From Caldivirga sp. (lineage in GTDB: Archaea > Thermoproteota > Thermoprotei > Thermoproteales > Thermocladiaceae), in assembly GCF_023256255.1 (NCBI RefSeq), contig NZ_JAGDXD010000045.1:1-60053 (forward strand): DNA of 60,053 bases. The letters run 5' to 3'. Below the pieces are notes generated by a model, which saw only the letters and a list, made by a program, of their open reading frames with translations, ran no database searches and was not told where the DNA came from. The position numbers and the translations under genes were made by a program. This document shows, in pieces, positions 6,965 to 15,649 of this stretch; position 1 is the first letter of the stretch, and every line of letters starts with the position of its first letter.

Positions 6965-9421
6965 ATGCGGACTTCAGAACTACTACTAGTGGGTGTAGTA
7001 TTACTAGTGTTAATTGAATTAACTCCATCTGTTCATGGTGAGTCTCAGTCAATGGTTTGGTCAACACAGGTACCGTACTTGGGTTCTAACGGTAAGCCCC
7101 ATGATTTCGAGTACTTCATGAGCATTAAGGAGTTGGGCTTCAATACCATTTTCCTAACAGTCCCCTGGGGTGCTGTTGAGTATGGGCCTAATGAATACGA
7201 CTTCCATGTGCTTGACCAGTACATGAATTACACTGAGGCCTTGGGTTTAAGGGTTATCCTAGTCTTCTTCTACTCAGTACCAGCAGCAGCCGGTGACCCT
7301 GATGCAACTCCACCTTGGCTCCTTAATAATGGTGAGCTTGAGGTTAATCCACTTGGCCAACCACAGAATCCACCAGCCCTAGCCTGGTGGAATATGACTG
7401 ATAGGCAATACTACTTCAATTTTATTAAAACAGTGGTTTCAAGGTACGTTAACTACAGTAACCTCCTAGGTGTACTAGTTGACTACGGTTGGCTTGATGA
7501 TGACTGGGGCCCTGGCGTTAATGGTTTGCCTGTTGGTTACGCTAAGAGTGATGTAGCCATGTTTAGGCAGTGGCTAAGGCAAACTTACCACGGCAACATT
7601 ACGCTACTTAATGAGCAGTGGGGTACTGATTACAGGAGTTTTAATCAAATAAACCCCTCAACAATACCATTCACTGGTAATTGGCGGTACTTCCAGGAGT
7701 TCAGGGTTTGGAGTATTAATGAGACGTATAGCCAATTATTCAGCATGATTAGAAGCATTATTGGGCCTAATAAAATGCTCCTATTCTACTGGGGTGGGTC
7801 AATTGATGATATTTACAGTTTACAAATGCCTGAAATATATTTTCAATTGGCTAGGAGGTATAACGTAACCATAGTGCTTGATGATGCCGATCATACGCAC
7901 TTTTCAGTGTTCTTCAGTAACATGGCTAGGGCATACCATGTGCACTTAATGATGGAGTGGACACCAGTACCAAGCACCCGCTCCTACTACAGTAAGTACT
8001 TGTCTCATCTAATCCTCGGTTACCCATGGCTAATGGGCGGCGACTACTACGTATTCATAAGGAGCTTAAATTGGTTTTGGCCTACTGTTCAATTAAACGC
8101 GATGGCGACTAAAATATATGAGTTAATTAACGGTACTTACCCAAGCACTAAGGTTGCCTTACTGTACATGACAATGTTCGGGGATACTTACGGCAATTGG
8201 CGTTACCTAGTTAATGAAACAGGCTTAATACCGGGAAGCCTACTTAACGTGAATAACCACTACGCCTACTACCCATTCAACATGATTACGGTTAATGAAT
8301 TAGCCCTAGGCTTAGTTAACTTATCCAACTACAAGTACCTAATTCTAATGGTGCCTGAAAACCTTATCCCAAGTAGCGTACAGGGCATTATTAACCAATG
8401 GAGAAGCAGGGGTGGTGTATTAGTATCATTTAATTCAAGTTGGTTAAGGGATGATTTAGGTAGTGTACTTAGTCACTTGGAGGAACCAGTGTTGGTGGCT
8501 AATGCATCAGTGGAAGCTTTTCCAATAGTTAACAATAACTCCGTCTTCTTGGCCATTAACAATTACGGTAATCCGGTTAACACCCTACATGTTGATGTGA
8601 ATTTAACCGCGTTAGGCTTACGTAACGGTACCTACGTCATCATTAACCTTGATGGAGGTGACCTACTTAATGTAACCAATGGGGGTTCAGTATCATTCAA
8701 CGTGAACCTATATTACACTATGGGTGTGGTTATGGTGGGTATTATGCCTGTTAAACCAATCCACATGATTATTAACATAAGTAGCATTAACGCAAGCTAC
8801 CATTACGAGACAGGGGTCTTCAATATTAAGGTTAATGGTTTAATTTCACCTAAGGGCAATTACGTGGTTACCGCACTAGTCCATACTAACCTAACCCAAG
8901 CTGGTTCCCCATTCACCAGTAACGGCTTAGTGTATGAGTCAGTTAGCGCAGGTGAGGCTACTAGTAATGATGGTTACTTCACCATCAACTTAACGCTACC
9001 TATGTACCAAGTAATGCTTAATAGCTACACCCTAATACTCAACATTTACGTCATAAACAATGGATACGTAGTGAACGGTGAGTCGTACGTACTTAACATG
9101 AACCTGAACTTCACATCAACCCCCTATGGTTGGTTACCCTCAGTGTCCGGAGTTAACGTGACAGGGTATAGCCCATTAATAATAGCTAAGCCAGCCACAG
9201 TAACAGCCACCATTCCAGTCAACTTAACCTCCACGGTAACCACAACAGTAACAACCACTACGACGGTAGTTAGTACTGAGACCAGCATCCTAACCTCAAC
9301 AATCTTGAAGGGCATTATACCTAGACCAGTTACTGTAACGATCACGGTGGGCGTTATTGTGTTAATTTTAATCGTAGCAGTAGCCTTGGTGGCAAGGACT
9401 AGGTTAATGAGGGGTAATTAG
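6965..9421 (+). CDS. Cell-surface GH42/beta-galactosidase-like protein with stalk and anchor
   Basis: I chose ATG 6965 over 6947 because of promoter spacing; the product is 818 residues and begins MRTSELLL, a normal signal peptide. After it comes a TIM-barrel glycosidase domain like GH42 (FNTIFLTVPWGAVEYGP, then YDFHVLDQYM), and a glutamine-amidotransferase-like domain (YKYLILMVPENLIPS). Beta domains, a Thr-rich stalk and a transmembrane helix follow. The GH42 acid/base Asn-Glu is not visible; the matching strand reads GVLVDYGWLDDD. A possible nucleophile is the Glu in HLMMEWTPVP (residue 337 counted from 6947). It probably acts on extracellular polysaccharide or oligosaccharide, but catalysis is not assured. 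It has dense N-glycosylation sequons. It is probably co-regulated with the GH12-like gene, separated by 196 nt. Confidence 0.75.
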   Translation: MRTSELLLVGVVLLVLIELTPSVHGESQSMVWSTQVPYLGSNGKPHDFEYFMSIKELGFNTIFLTVPWGAVEYGPNEYDFHVLDQYMNYTEALGLRVILVFFYSVPAAAGDPDATPPWLLNNGELEVNPLGQPQNPPALAWWNMTDRQYYFNFIKTVVSRYVNYSNLLGVLVDYGWLDDDWGPGVNGLPVGYAKSDVAMFRQWLRQTYHGNITLLNEQWGTDYRSFNQINPSTIPFTGNWRYFQEFRVWSINETYSQLFSMIRSIIGPNKMLLFYWGGSIDDIYSLQMPEIYFQLARRYNVTIVLDDADHTHFSVFFSNMARAYHVHLMMEWTPVPSTRSYYSKYLSHLILGYPWLMGGDYYVFIRSLNWFWPTVQLNAMATKIYELINGTYPSTKVALLYMTMFGDTYGNWRYLVNETGLIPGSLLNVNNHYAYYPFNMITVNELALGLVNLSNYKYLILMVPENLIPSSVQGIINQWRSRGGVLVSFNSSWLRDDLGSVLSHLEEPVLVANASVEAFPIVNNNSVFLAINNYGNPVNTLHVDVNLTALGLRNGTYVIINLDGGDLLNVTNGGSVSFNVNLYYTMGVVMVGIMPVKPIHMIINISSINASYHYETGVFNIKVNGLISPKGNYVVTALVHTNLTQAGSPFTSNGLVYESVSAGEATSNDGYFTINLTLPMYQVMLNSYTLILNIYVINNGYVVNGESYVLNMNLNFTSTPYGWLPSVSGVNVTGYSPLIIAKPATVTATIPVNLTSTVTTTVTTTTTVVSTETSILTSTILKGIIPRPVTVTITVGVIVLILIVAVALVARTRLMRGN

Positions 9422-9539
9422 TAAGGTTGATTTACCACACCCTAGTAAATACACTAACCTATTATTTAACTCAACATGAATGATAAACGGGTAAGGCACT
9501 AGTAAGTAATCCCCCTCTAAAACCTTAAGGTTACTGAAT

Positions 9540-9842
9540 TTAATACGTCATTACATTCCTTTCAAGTTCCTGAAGCTCCCTAAGCGTATACTCAACCCTC
9601 TTACCATTAGGCAGCCTCCTTATTATTATGAAGGGCAGTAACCCCCTCTTAAGCTCCTCAAATGCTATAGCCACTGGGTCGGAGGTCCCTATCTCCTTGG
9701 GGTTAACTAATGGTGGTGCACCATCCATTAATTGCCTAGTCCTCACTGCAATTATCTTTGCGAACTCATACTTAGTTATTCGGGGTGGGTAAGGTAATTT
9801 ACCGTTCCTAATTAAAGAGTATAATTCGTCAATTGTTGACAT
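9540..9842 (-). CDS. rpoK: DNA-directed RNA polymerase subunit K (Rpo6/omega homologue)
   Basis: The core matches archaeal RpoK: ITKYEFAKIIAVRTRQLMDGAPPLV, then DPVAIAFEELKRGLLPFIIIRRLPNGK. This small subunit clamps the largest polymerase subunit during assembly. I place the start at ATG 9842 (MSTIDEL, 100 residues) rather than TTG 9854, because the TATA-like GTTTATAAAGG at 9864-9874 is 27 nt from the ATG and only 15 nt from the TTG. It is not near the other polymerase gene of the window, rpoB. Confidence 0.9.
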   Translation of the reverse strand: MSTIDELYSLIRNGKLPYPPRITKYEFAKIIAVRTRQLMDGAPPLVNPKEIGTSDPVAIAFEELKRGLLPFIIIRRLPNGKRVEYTLRELQELERNVMTY

Positions 9843-9863
9843 GCCTGTCTTCAATAATTAAGC

Positions 9864-9874
9864 CCTTTATAAAC
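9864..9874 (-). promoter_or_regulatory. TATA-like box of rpoK
   Basis: GTTTATAAAGG on the minus strand, centred 27 nt before ATG 9842. It supports a leaderless rpoK transcript. Confidence 0.5.
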
Positions 9875-9971
9875 TTAACTACTCACAATAAGGTGCCTAG
9901 GCTTTAAGCCAAGTCTTGTTCTATAACCTGCCTTTACCTTCATGGGAGTCGTGGTTCATTAATGAGGCATT

Positions 9972-10385
9972 ATGAGGATAACTATTAAAGGGGGGTTACG
10001 CGTCTTTACTGCAATGGAGGATATACGAAAATGCGTATTGCTTGACTCAATCAGGATGCTTGATGGTTCATGCAGTATAGATAAGTTGGCCTTATTAATG
10101 TACATAGTGGATAAGCAGAGTGGATACTCAATATTCACCTGGAGTATTGAGGACTACTTCCCAGTTAGCCAAGACTTCCTGGATACTGTTGAGGAGTTGA
10201 GGAGGAGCGGCTACTTGGCTGTTGATAACGGGAGGGTTAGCGTAACGAAGGCAGTCTTCGACTCATCGGCCTGCAGTAATCACTGGCTCTATGGGAGGTT
10301 AATAAGCTACGTCAGTGATGTGATAGGTAGGTATAAGGGTAAGGATGTTAATGAACTTTTAAGTGAAGTAATGGAAATACCCTAG
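9972..10385 (+). CDS. Uncharacterised protein, possible winged-helix type
   Basis: The 137-residue product is not recognised. Residues about 20-75 (ALLMYIVDKQSGYSIF through DTVEELRRSGYLAVDNGRVSVT) have the helix-helix-wing pattern of winged-helix proteins, with a short beta-hairpin around GYLAVDNGRV. It has no signal peptide and three cysteines. It lies between divergent rpoK and co-directional rps17e, 118 nt from the latter, and probably has its own promoter. A regulatory role is a guess. Confidence 0.6.
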   Translation: MRITIKGGLRVFTAMEDIRKCVLLDSIRMLDGSCSIDKLALLMYIVDKQSGYSIFTWSIEDYFPVSQDFLDTVEELRRSGYLAVDNGRVSVTKAVFDSSACSNHWLYGRLISYVSDVIGRYKGKDVNELLSEVMEIP

Positions 10386-10503
10386 AATAATGGGTTCACT
10401 CACCAACACTCTAAACCTAGAATTGTAATTAAGGCTAGGGATGTTTAGAACTAGTCCTCATGCTAAGAAACGCTTAAAACTACCGACTTAACATCGTTAC
10501 TTA

Positions 10504-10752
10504 ATGGGTAAGGTTAGGCCAGCTTACATTAAGAGGGTTGGTAGGATGCTTATGGAGCAGTACCCAGATAGGTTCAGCGATGACTTTGAGCATAATAAGC
10601 AGGTGGTGGGTCAGTTGGTTGAAGGTGCCTCGAAGAAGGTTAGGAATAGGATAGCAGGCTACATAACATCACAGGTTAAGCGCATTAAGGCAGCGGGTGA
10701 GGAGGAAGAGGGCGGGGAAAGTGTAAAAACCAGCACTGAGGGTGGTTCCTAA
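10504..10752 (+). CDS. rps17e: Small ribosomal subunit protein eS17
   Basis: The 82-residue protein matches archaeal S17e from the start: MGKVRPAYIKRVGRMLMEQYPDRF, then FEHNKQVVGQLVEGASKKVRNRIAGYI. It is a 30S subunit protein shared by archaea and eukaryotes. The acidic C-terminal tail after residue 62 is a lineage feature. Its stop overlaps the FKBP start (TAATG), so rps17e, FKBP and psmB look like one operon. A TATA-like GCTTAAAACT about 30 nt before the ATG fits a short leader. Confidence 0.95.
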   Translation: MGKVRPAYIKRVGRMLMEQYPDRFSDDFEHNKQVVGQLVEGASKKVRNRIAGYITSQVKRIKAAGEEEEGGESVKTSTEGGS

Positions 10753-11534
10753 TGGTTCTGCAGAAGGGCGACTACATACTGTTAGATTACACAATGTTGA
10801 CGAAGGAGGATGGTAAGGTTATTGAGACGACAATTGAGGAGAAGGCTAAGGAGGCCAACATATATGACCCTAACCAGGCCTATGGCCCTAGGTTAATAAT
10901 ACTTGGTGAAACCAAGATCTTTGAACCCCTTGAGGAGGCTTTACTGAAGAGCGATGAGGGTTCCGAGGTGACTGTTGAGGTGCCTCCTGAGAAGGCCTTC
11001 GGCTTAAGGGATCAGAGTAAGGTTAAGGTTGTTTCAATTAGGGAATTCTATAGGGCTGGTAAGGTACCTAAGGTTGGCGACATTGTCGAGTACAATAATC
11101 AGAGGGCTAGGGTTATTTCAGTCTCAAGCGGTAGGGTTATCCTGGACTTTAACCATCCATTAGCGGGGAAGGTGATTGTGGTTAACGCTAAGGTGGTTAA
11201 GAAGCTCACAAGTGACGAGGATAAGGTTAAGGAGATAATTAGGCAGTACTTACCTAGGTTAGACATGGGTAGGGTTGAGGCTAAGCATGAGAATGGCCAG
11301 GTAACAATAAAACTGCCCTCAGAGGTCCTCTTCATTGACGGTATAGGCACTGTTAAGTTCAGGATAGCTGAGGAATTAGCTCAGAGGTTCACGGATGTTA
11401 AGAAGATAATATACGTGGAGGAGCTTGAGGTTTCAAGGGAGGAGCAGCAGGCTCAACAAGCACAGCAGACTACACAGGAGACTCAGCAACAGGCAACCGC
11501 ACAGACTCAGCAGGTTCAAGGTGGTTCAAGTTGA
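10752..11534 (+). CDS. FKBP-type peptidyl-prolyl isomerase (long archaeal SlyD-like form)
   Basis: The 260-residue protein begins with an FKBP domain (GDYILLDYTMLTKEDGKVIETT) interrupted by the insert-in-flap chaperone domain found in SlyD-like FKBPs (about 95-145). An archaea-specific extra domain follows (about 155-225). The last 30 residues are an unusual Gln/Thr/Ala-rich tail (AQQAQQTTQETQQQ) of no known function, probably disordered. It assists folding by proline isomerisation and chaperoning in the cytoplasm. Translational coupling to rps17e (1-nt overlap) and psmB (4-nt overlap) places it in a protein-synthesis and quality-control operon. Confidence 0.9.
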   Translation: MVLQKGDYILLDYTMLTKEDGKVIETTIEEKAKEANIYDPNQAYGPRLIILGETKIFEPLEEALLKSDEGSEVTVEVPPEKAFGLRDQSKVKVVSIREFYRAGKVPKVGDIVEYNNQRARVISVSSGRVILDFNHPLAGKVIVVNAKVVKKLTSDEDKVKEIIRQYLPRLDMGRVEAKHENGQVTIKLPSEVLFIDGIGTVKFRIAEELAQRFTDVKKIIYVEELEVSREEQQAQQAQQTTQETQQQATAQTQQVQGGSS

Positions 11535-12151
11535 GTAGGATGCATGGTGACCCAAAGGTCCTATTAACTGGGACAACAACAGTAGGGGTGGTTACTAAGG
11601 AGGGTGTTGTGTTGGCTACTGATAGGAGGGTTACTGCAGGCTACTACATAGCCCATAGGAAGGGTAGGAAGATATGGAAGATTGATAACCACGTGGCGGC
11701 AACAATGAGTGGGGCAGTTGCCGATGTACAAATGATACTTAATGAATTAACACACTTAGCAATGGACTATAGGATAACACACCAGGTCCCAGTACCAGTT
11801 AAAACGCTCGCCAATTACGCATCAGTAATCATGTTTTACAGTAGGCCAATGATATACATAGCGCACATGATAATTGGAGGAGTGGATAATGAAGAGGGCC
11901 CAGTCCTATATGCAGTTGACTGGTACGGTAGCTTCACTAGGGAGGAGCGCTTCATGTCAACTGGTAGTGGTTCCCCAACAGCCTTCGGTGTTCTTGAGGA
12001 TGGTTATAGGGATGGCATGAGCCTTGATGAGGCGGTTAAGTTAGCCACCAGGGCGGTTAAGGCAGCAATGCTTCATGATCCAGGAAGCGGAGAAGGCGTT
12101 GACGTAATAACTATAACTAAGGAGGCTGGGTATAGGGAAGTCCAGGTTTAA
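11531..12151 (+). CDS. psmB: Proteasome beta subunit, catalytically complete
   Basis: The 206-residue product has a 14-residue propeptide ending in Gly14, with autocatalytic cleavage expected before Thr15 (LTG followed by TTTVGVV). Relative to Thr1 of the mature form, Asp17 is D31 and Lys33 is K47, so the active site is intact. It forms the inner rings of the 20S proteasome. The TTG start at 11531 overlaps the FKBP stop as TTGA; an ATG at 11540 is the alternative. Many crenarchaea have a second, inactive-type beta subunit elsewhere. Confidence 0.95.
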   Translation: MSRMHGDPKVLLTGTTTVGVVTKEGVVLATDRRVTAGYYIAHRKGRKIWKIDNHVAATMSGAVADVQMILNELTHLAMDYRITHQVPVPVKTLANYASVIMFYSRPMIYIAHMIIGGVDNEEGPVLYAVDWYGSFTREERFMSTGSGSPTAFGVLEDGYRDGMSLDEAVKLATRAVKAAMLHDPGSGEGVDVITITKEAGYREVQV

Positions 12152-12203
12152 ATTAAGCTTAATCATAAGTGTACTCCTCATATTCAAACATAGTCAAGTA
12201 CAT

Positions 12204-12683
12204 TCACTTGGAGAGAAGCTCAATGGCCTTATTCACGGTATCCTCAATTATTCTCATGTAGGCTATCATATCATTAGCAGTTAATTTGGATTCATGAAAA
12301 CCCCAAACATGTAATGCATAGGCAGTGGCCCAACCCACGGCTACCCAATCACCCAGCATTAAGGCTAATGTATTACTAACCCTCTGCAGTAAATAAGTGA
12401 ACCACCTACCAGCCTTAATGGCCTCTGAGTACTCAGGTGTATTGTACTTCTCAGCGAGTGCCTTAATAACCTCTTCAACAGCCTTATACGCCTTCTCACT
12501 GGCCTGAACCGCATCATTTCTCTGCAGGTAGTCTTTACTTTCACTTAGGTACTTCTTAGCCAGCTCAATCCTTATCTTAATACCACTTGATGGATCACTT
12601 CTATCAATAGCATTCACTAATATGTCAACAACATCTAAACCCCTCTTTTCAGCTTCCCTAAGAATCTCCACAGGTACCTCCAT
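12204..12683 (-). CDS. PaREP1-family protein
   Basis: The 159-residue helical protein resembles the PaREP1 family, first named as a repeated gene family in Pyrobaculum aerophilum. The characteristic stretch is ASEKAYKAVEEVIKALAEKY (about 62-81), within a helical repeat reminiscent of HEPN or TPR folds. The function of the family is unknown. Its presence is a lineage marker for Thermoproteales. It lies alone between convergent psmB and divergent GH116, with start ATG 12683. Confidence 0.75.
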   Translation of the reverse strand: MEVPVEILREAEKRGLDVVDILVNAIDRSDPSSGIKIRIELAKKYLSESKDYLQRNDAVQASEKAYKAVEEVIKALAEKYNTPEYSEAIKAGRWFTYLLQRVSNTLALMLGDWVAVGWATAYALHVWGFHESKLTANDMIAYMRIIEDTVNKAIELLSK

Positions 12684-12759
12684 GTGATTATTATTAATGC
12701 CTAAAATATATTAATTTCTCTAGAAGGCTTAACCTATTAGTTAACTAAATGTGGTGTAG

Positions 12760-14850
12760 ATGCCCGATAAAGCTTATATGGTTCCTAGGTTTGCTTGGCT
12801 TATGGTTAAGTATACTTGTGGGGATGCTTTAATGGCTGGTGTTCCCCTTGGTGGTATTGGTGCTGGTGGTGTTGAGTTGGATAATAATGGTATGCTTATT
12901 AATGCTAGGTTTGCTAATAATTGGAATAGGCCCATTAGGGTTCTTGAGGGTTTTCACATTATTATTAAACCACGTGGCTTAGAGCCGATTATCATGCATT
13001 GTTCAGCATCATCGCTACCCACATTAAGTAAGTACACCGTTAACTTATCCCTTGAGGGTCGTTGGCCCTTTGCTTGGCTTAGGGCTAGTAGGAATGGTGT
13101 TGATGTTGAGGTTGAGGCCTTCACACCAATAATACCCGGAAACCTAAAGGACTCAACACTACCAGCACTCGCAATAACAGTAAAGGTGAGGGGTAGTGGG
13201 GATGGTTTAGTGGCCGTTTCAATGCCTAATGTGGTTGGTTCAACAACAATAGGTAGGGTTAATGAGGCTGTTCATGGTGGTGTTAGGTTTAGGAACCTTA
13301 AGGCTAACCAATACGACCCATTCAATGGTGAATTAACCTTAATTACTGATAATCCAAGGTATGTGATTACTCAATACAATTTAATTAACATTAGGGATAC
13401 CATTAGGTTGAATAAATTCATTGAGAATGAGGAACCTTGGCAAGCAATTATTAGCAGTAAGGAGTATGGTGGTGATGTAGGTGAGGCCATGGGTGAAGCC
13501 TATAGGCCAGCTGGTCTAGTCGCATCCGAGTATGGCAAAGATAGTGAAGTTAGGTTTGTTGTTTCATGGTTCTTCAATAACCCATGGTTGCACTACCCAT
13601 ATAGGCACTACTACGCTAACCACTTCTCAAGCTCCCTGGAGGTTGCTGAGTATTTCCTCTCTAGTTTCGATAGGCTTAGGTCAAGTACACTTGACTGGCA
13701 GAGTAGGTTGATTGACCCATCACTGCCCGATTGGCTTAAGGACGCTATAATAAATAGTGCATATATACTGTCATCCAGCACTTGGCTTGATGAGAGGGGT
13801 AGGTTCACCCTATTTGAGGCCCCTGAAAACGGACCAATGCTAGGTACGATAGCTGGTGCATGCTATGAGACAGGCTCACTACCAGTAGTCCTAATGTTCC
13901 CGGAGCTCGAAAAATCATTCCTAAAACAGTTAACTAATGCAATTAGGGATGATGGCTATGTTCCACATGATTTAGGCCCATACTACAGTCTCGACATGCC
14001 CTCTGATGGAACCACGGCGCCGCCTAGGTGGAAGGACACTAACCCAACGTACATTCTATTGGTCTACAGGTACTTCGTGAGGACTGGTGATGTTGAATTC
14101 CTGAGGGAAACCTACCCTAAGCTACTTAAGGTTCTTGAGTGGGAACTTAGCCAAGACAAGGATGGAGACGGCGTACCTGAATGCGAGGGTACAGGTGATA
14201 CTGGCTTTGATGTGACACCGATAACCAGCTTATCAAGCTACATTGCCTCGCTTCAAGTCGCATCATTAATGGCTATGGTTAAGATTGCTGAGGTGCTTGG
14301 GGACTCAGCCACGGTCAGCAGGATTAGTGGTATTCTTGAAAGGGCTAGGAGGGTGCTTAACGGGTTATTCAATGGTAAAGTGTTCATACCCTGGACTGGT
14401 GAGCCTAAAGCCGCTAACGCATCCTTCCTAGCCCAGATTTGGGGTGAATGGTGGAGTATGCTGCTTGACCTAGGCCACGTGGCTGATGAGGATAAGGTTA
14501 AGAGGGCTCTTGAATCAATGCTAAGCATTAATGCAAGTGTCTCAGAATGCCACACACCAAACATGGCTGGGGAGCACGGTGAGTGGGAGAAGTATAGTCA
14601 ATTAACCGCATCGTGGCCAAGGCTAGTATTCGCAGTGAGCTCACTGGGCTACGCATTAGGCTACGGTAAGTGGCTTGAGGCGGCTAAGAAGGAGTGGGAT
14701 ACTTTAGTTAAACTAGGCCTAACGTGGAACCAACCATCAAGAATAGAGGCAAGCTGCAAACCAGAACAAGGATACCTGGATCACTACATTGGCAGTGCAT
14801 CACCATGGTCATTCACATATAAGTATGCATTAAGTAAAGTAAGTATGTAA
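12760..14850 (+). CDS. GH116-family glycosidase (bile-acid beta-glucosidase/SSO1353-like)
   Basis: The 696-residue protein matches GH116 by its N-terminal GVPLGGIGAGGVE and the C-terminal alpha/alpha barrel. By hand alignment with human GBA2, FEAPE356 fits the nucleophile Glu, and the acid Asp lies in DGDGVPECEGTGDTGFDV, probably D484. Archaeal homologues hydrolyse beta-glucosides and beta-xylosides. No signal peptide is present, so it acts inside the cell, perhaps on sugars released by the surface enzymes at 5.5-9.4 kb. The first 70 or so codons favour T-ending codons strikingly, with patches of C/A-ending codons later (see findings). It ends 6 nt from the convergent PIG-L gene. Confidence 0.9.
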   Translation: MPDKAYMVPRFAWLMVKYTCGDALMAGVPLGGIGAGGVELDNNGMLINARFANNWNRPIRVLEGFHIIIKPRGLEPIIMHCSASSLPTLSKYTVNLSLEGRWPFAWLRASRNGVDVEVEAFTPIIPGNLKDSTLPALAITVKVRGSGDGLVAVSMPNVVGSTTIGRVNEAVHGGVRFRNLKANQYDPFNGELTLITDNPRYVITQYNLINIRDTIRLNKFIENEEPWQAIISSKEYGGDVGEAMGEAYRPAGLVASEYGKDSEVRFVVSWFFNNPWLHYPYRHYYANHFSSSLEVAEYFLSSFDRLRSSTLDWQSRLIDPSLPDWLKDAIINSAYILSSSTWLDERGRFTLFEAPENGPMLGTIAGACYETGSLPVVLMFPELEKSFLKQLTNAIRDDGYVPHDLGPYYSLDMPSDGTTAPPRWKDTNPTYILLVYRYFVRTGDVEFLRETYPKLLKVLEWELSQDKDGDGVPECEGTGDTGFDVTPITSLSSYIASLQVASLMAMVKIAEVLGDSATVSRISGILERARRVLNGLFNGKVFIPWTGEPKAANASFLAQIWGEWWSMLLDLGHVADEDKVKRALESMLSINASVSECHTPNMAGEHGEWEKYSQLTASWPRLVFAVSSLGYALGYGKWLEAAKKEWDTLVKLGLTWNQPSRIEASCKPEQGYLDHYIGSASPWSFTYKYALSKVSM

Positions 14851-14856
14851 GTGAAG

Positions 14857-15546
14857 TTACTCGGATTCTATGAAGTATGATTCGTAATCAGTGTTGAAGT
14901 ATTTATCTATGTACTCTTTACTAAGGTACCTGTATTGGGATTCATGCTTCCTCATGCATTCATGCTTTACCTGCCTATATTGGGAAATATTAAACGTAAT
15001 CACCCTGCTCTTATCCTTAACTAGCCTATATAGTACTAGTTTAAGTAGTACATCTAGCCTCCTATTCCTCCTAAACCTCTCAAGGTTAGGTTCATAGTTA
15101 AGGTATGAATACTCCTTAACCTTAATGCCCAATTCCTTAAGCGCCCTAATAGTTATAACGCCAGCCGCCCAATGATCCATGTGAACCTCGAAGACTGAGG
15201 GGTGAACAACCTCATCAGGCTTAATCCTACTGATTATGTTAATTATCCTAGGTACCGCCTCATCAATGTGCGAACTTAATTCCCCATCAGGATAGTTCAG
15301 GAAGAATGCGTGATTAGTGGGTATGCCAAGTACCTTTAATGCTTCCTCAGCCTCCATAATTCTCCTCCTAGCAAGTTCCTCGCCCCTCTCCTCAGGCTTA
15401 GGTGACCCTAGCCTTCCATCAGTCATGTAAACCACGTAGACGTTATAACCCTCACTAACCCTCATAGCCAGTAAGCCACCACCATTATCACATTCATCAT
15501 CTGGGTGAGGTGCAATGTACAGTAGCGTTGGCATTACTGAATGCAC
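14857..15546 (-). CDS. PIG-L/LmbE-family zinc deacetylase
   Basis: The 229-residue protein starts with a Rossmann-like strand and the metal motif PHPDDE (residues about 13-18), and has the second ligand region VHMDHWAAG near residue 122. This is the PIG-L family signature. Members remove acetyl groups from N-acetylglucosamine-containing lipids, glycans or thiols. The substrate here is unknown; a role in glycan or N-linked sugar precursor metabolism is plausible. It is convergent with the GH116 gene and divergent from infB. Confidence 0.85.
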   Translation of the reverse strand: MHSVMPTLLYIAPHPDDECDNGGGLLAMRVSEGYNVYVVYMTDGRLGSPKPEERGEELARRRIMEAEEALKVLGIPTNHAFFLNYPDGELSSHIDEAVPRIINIISRIKPDEVVHPSVFEVHMDHWAAGVITIRALKELGIKVKEYSYLNYEPNLERFRRNRRLDVLLKLVLYRLVKDKSRVITFNISQYRQVKHECMRKHESQYRYLSKEYIDKYFNTDYESYFIESE

Positions 15547-15649
15547 TGTACTGTATTATTTAAAGGAATACACTTGGTTACTAGGCTGCTTGATTTATGC
15601 GGGGACAAAAACTTATTAACAGGGCTCATTAACTTACCCTTAGGTAATC

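Noticed and set aside
10410-10449. Imperfect inverted repeat TCTAAACCTAG / CTAG-GGAT-GTTTAGA before rps17e
   Set aside because: The pairing has an asymmetric bulge and a long loop, and no evidence of function; it may be chance in AT-rich DNA.
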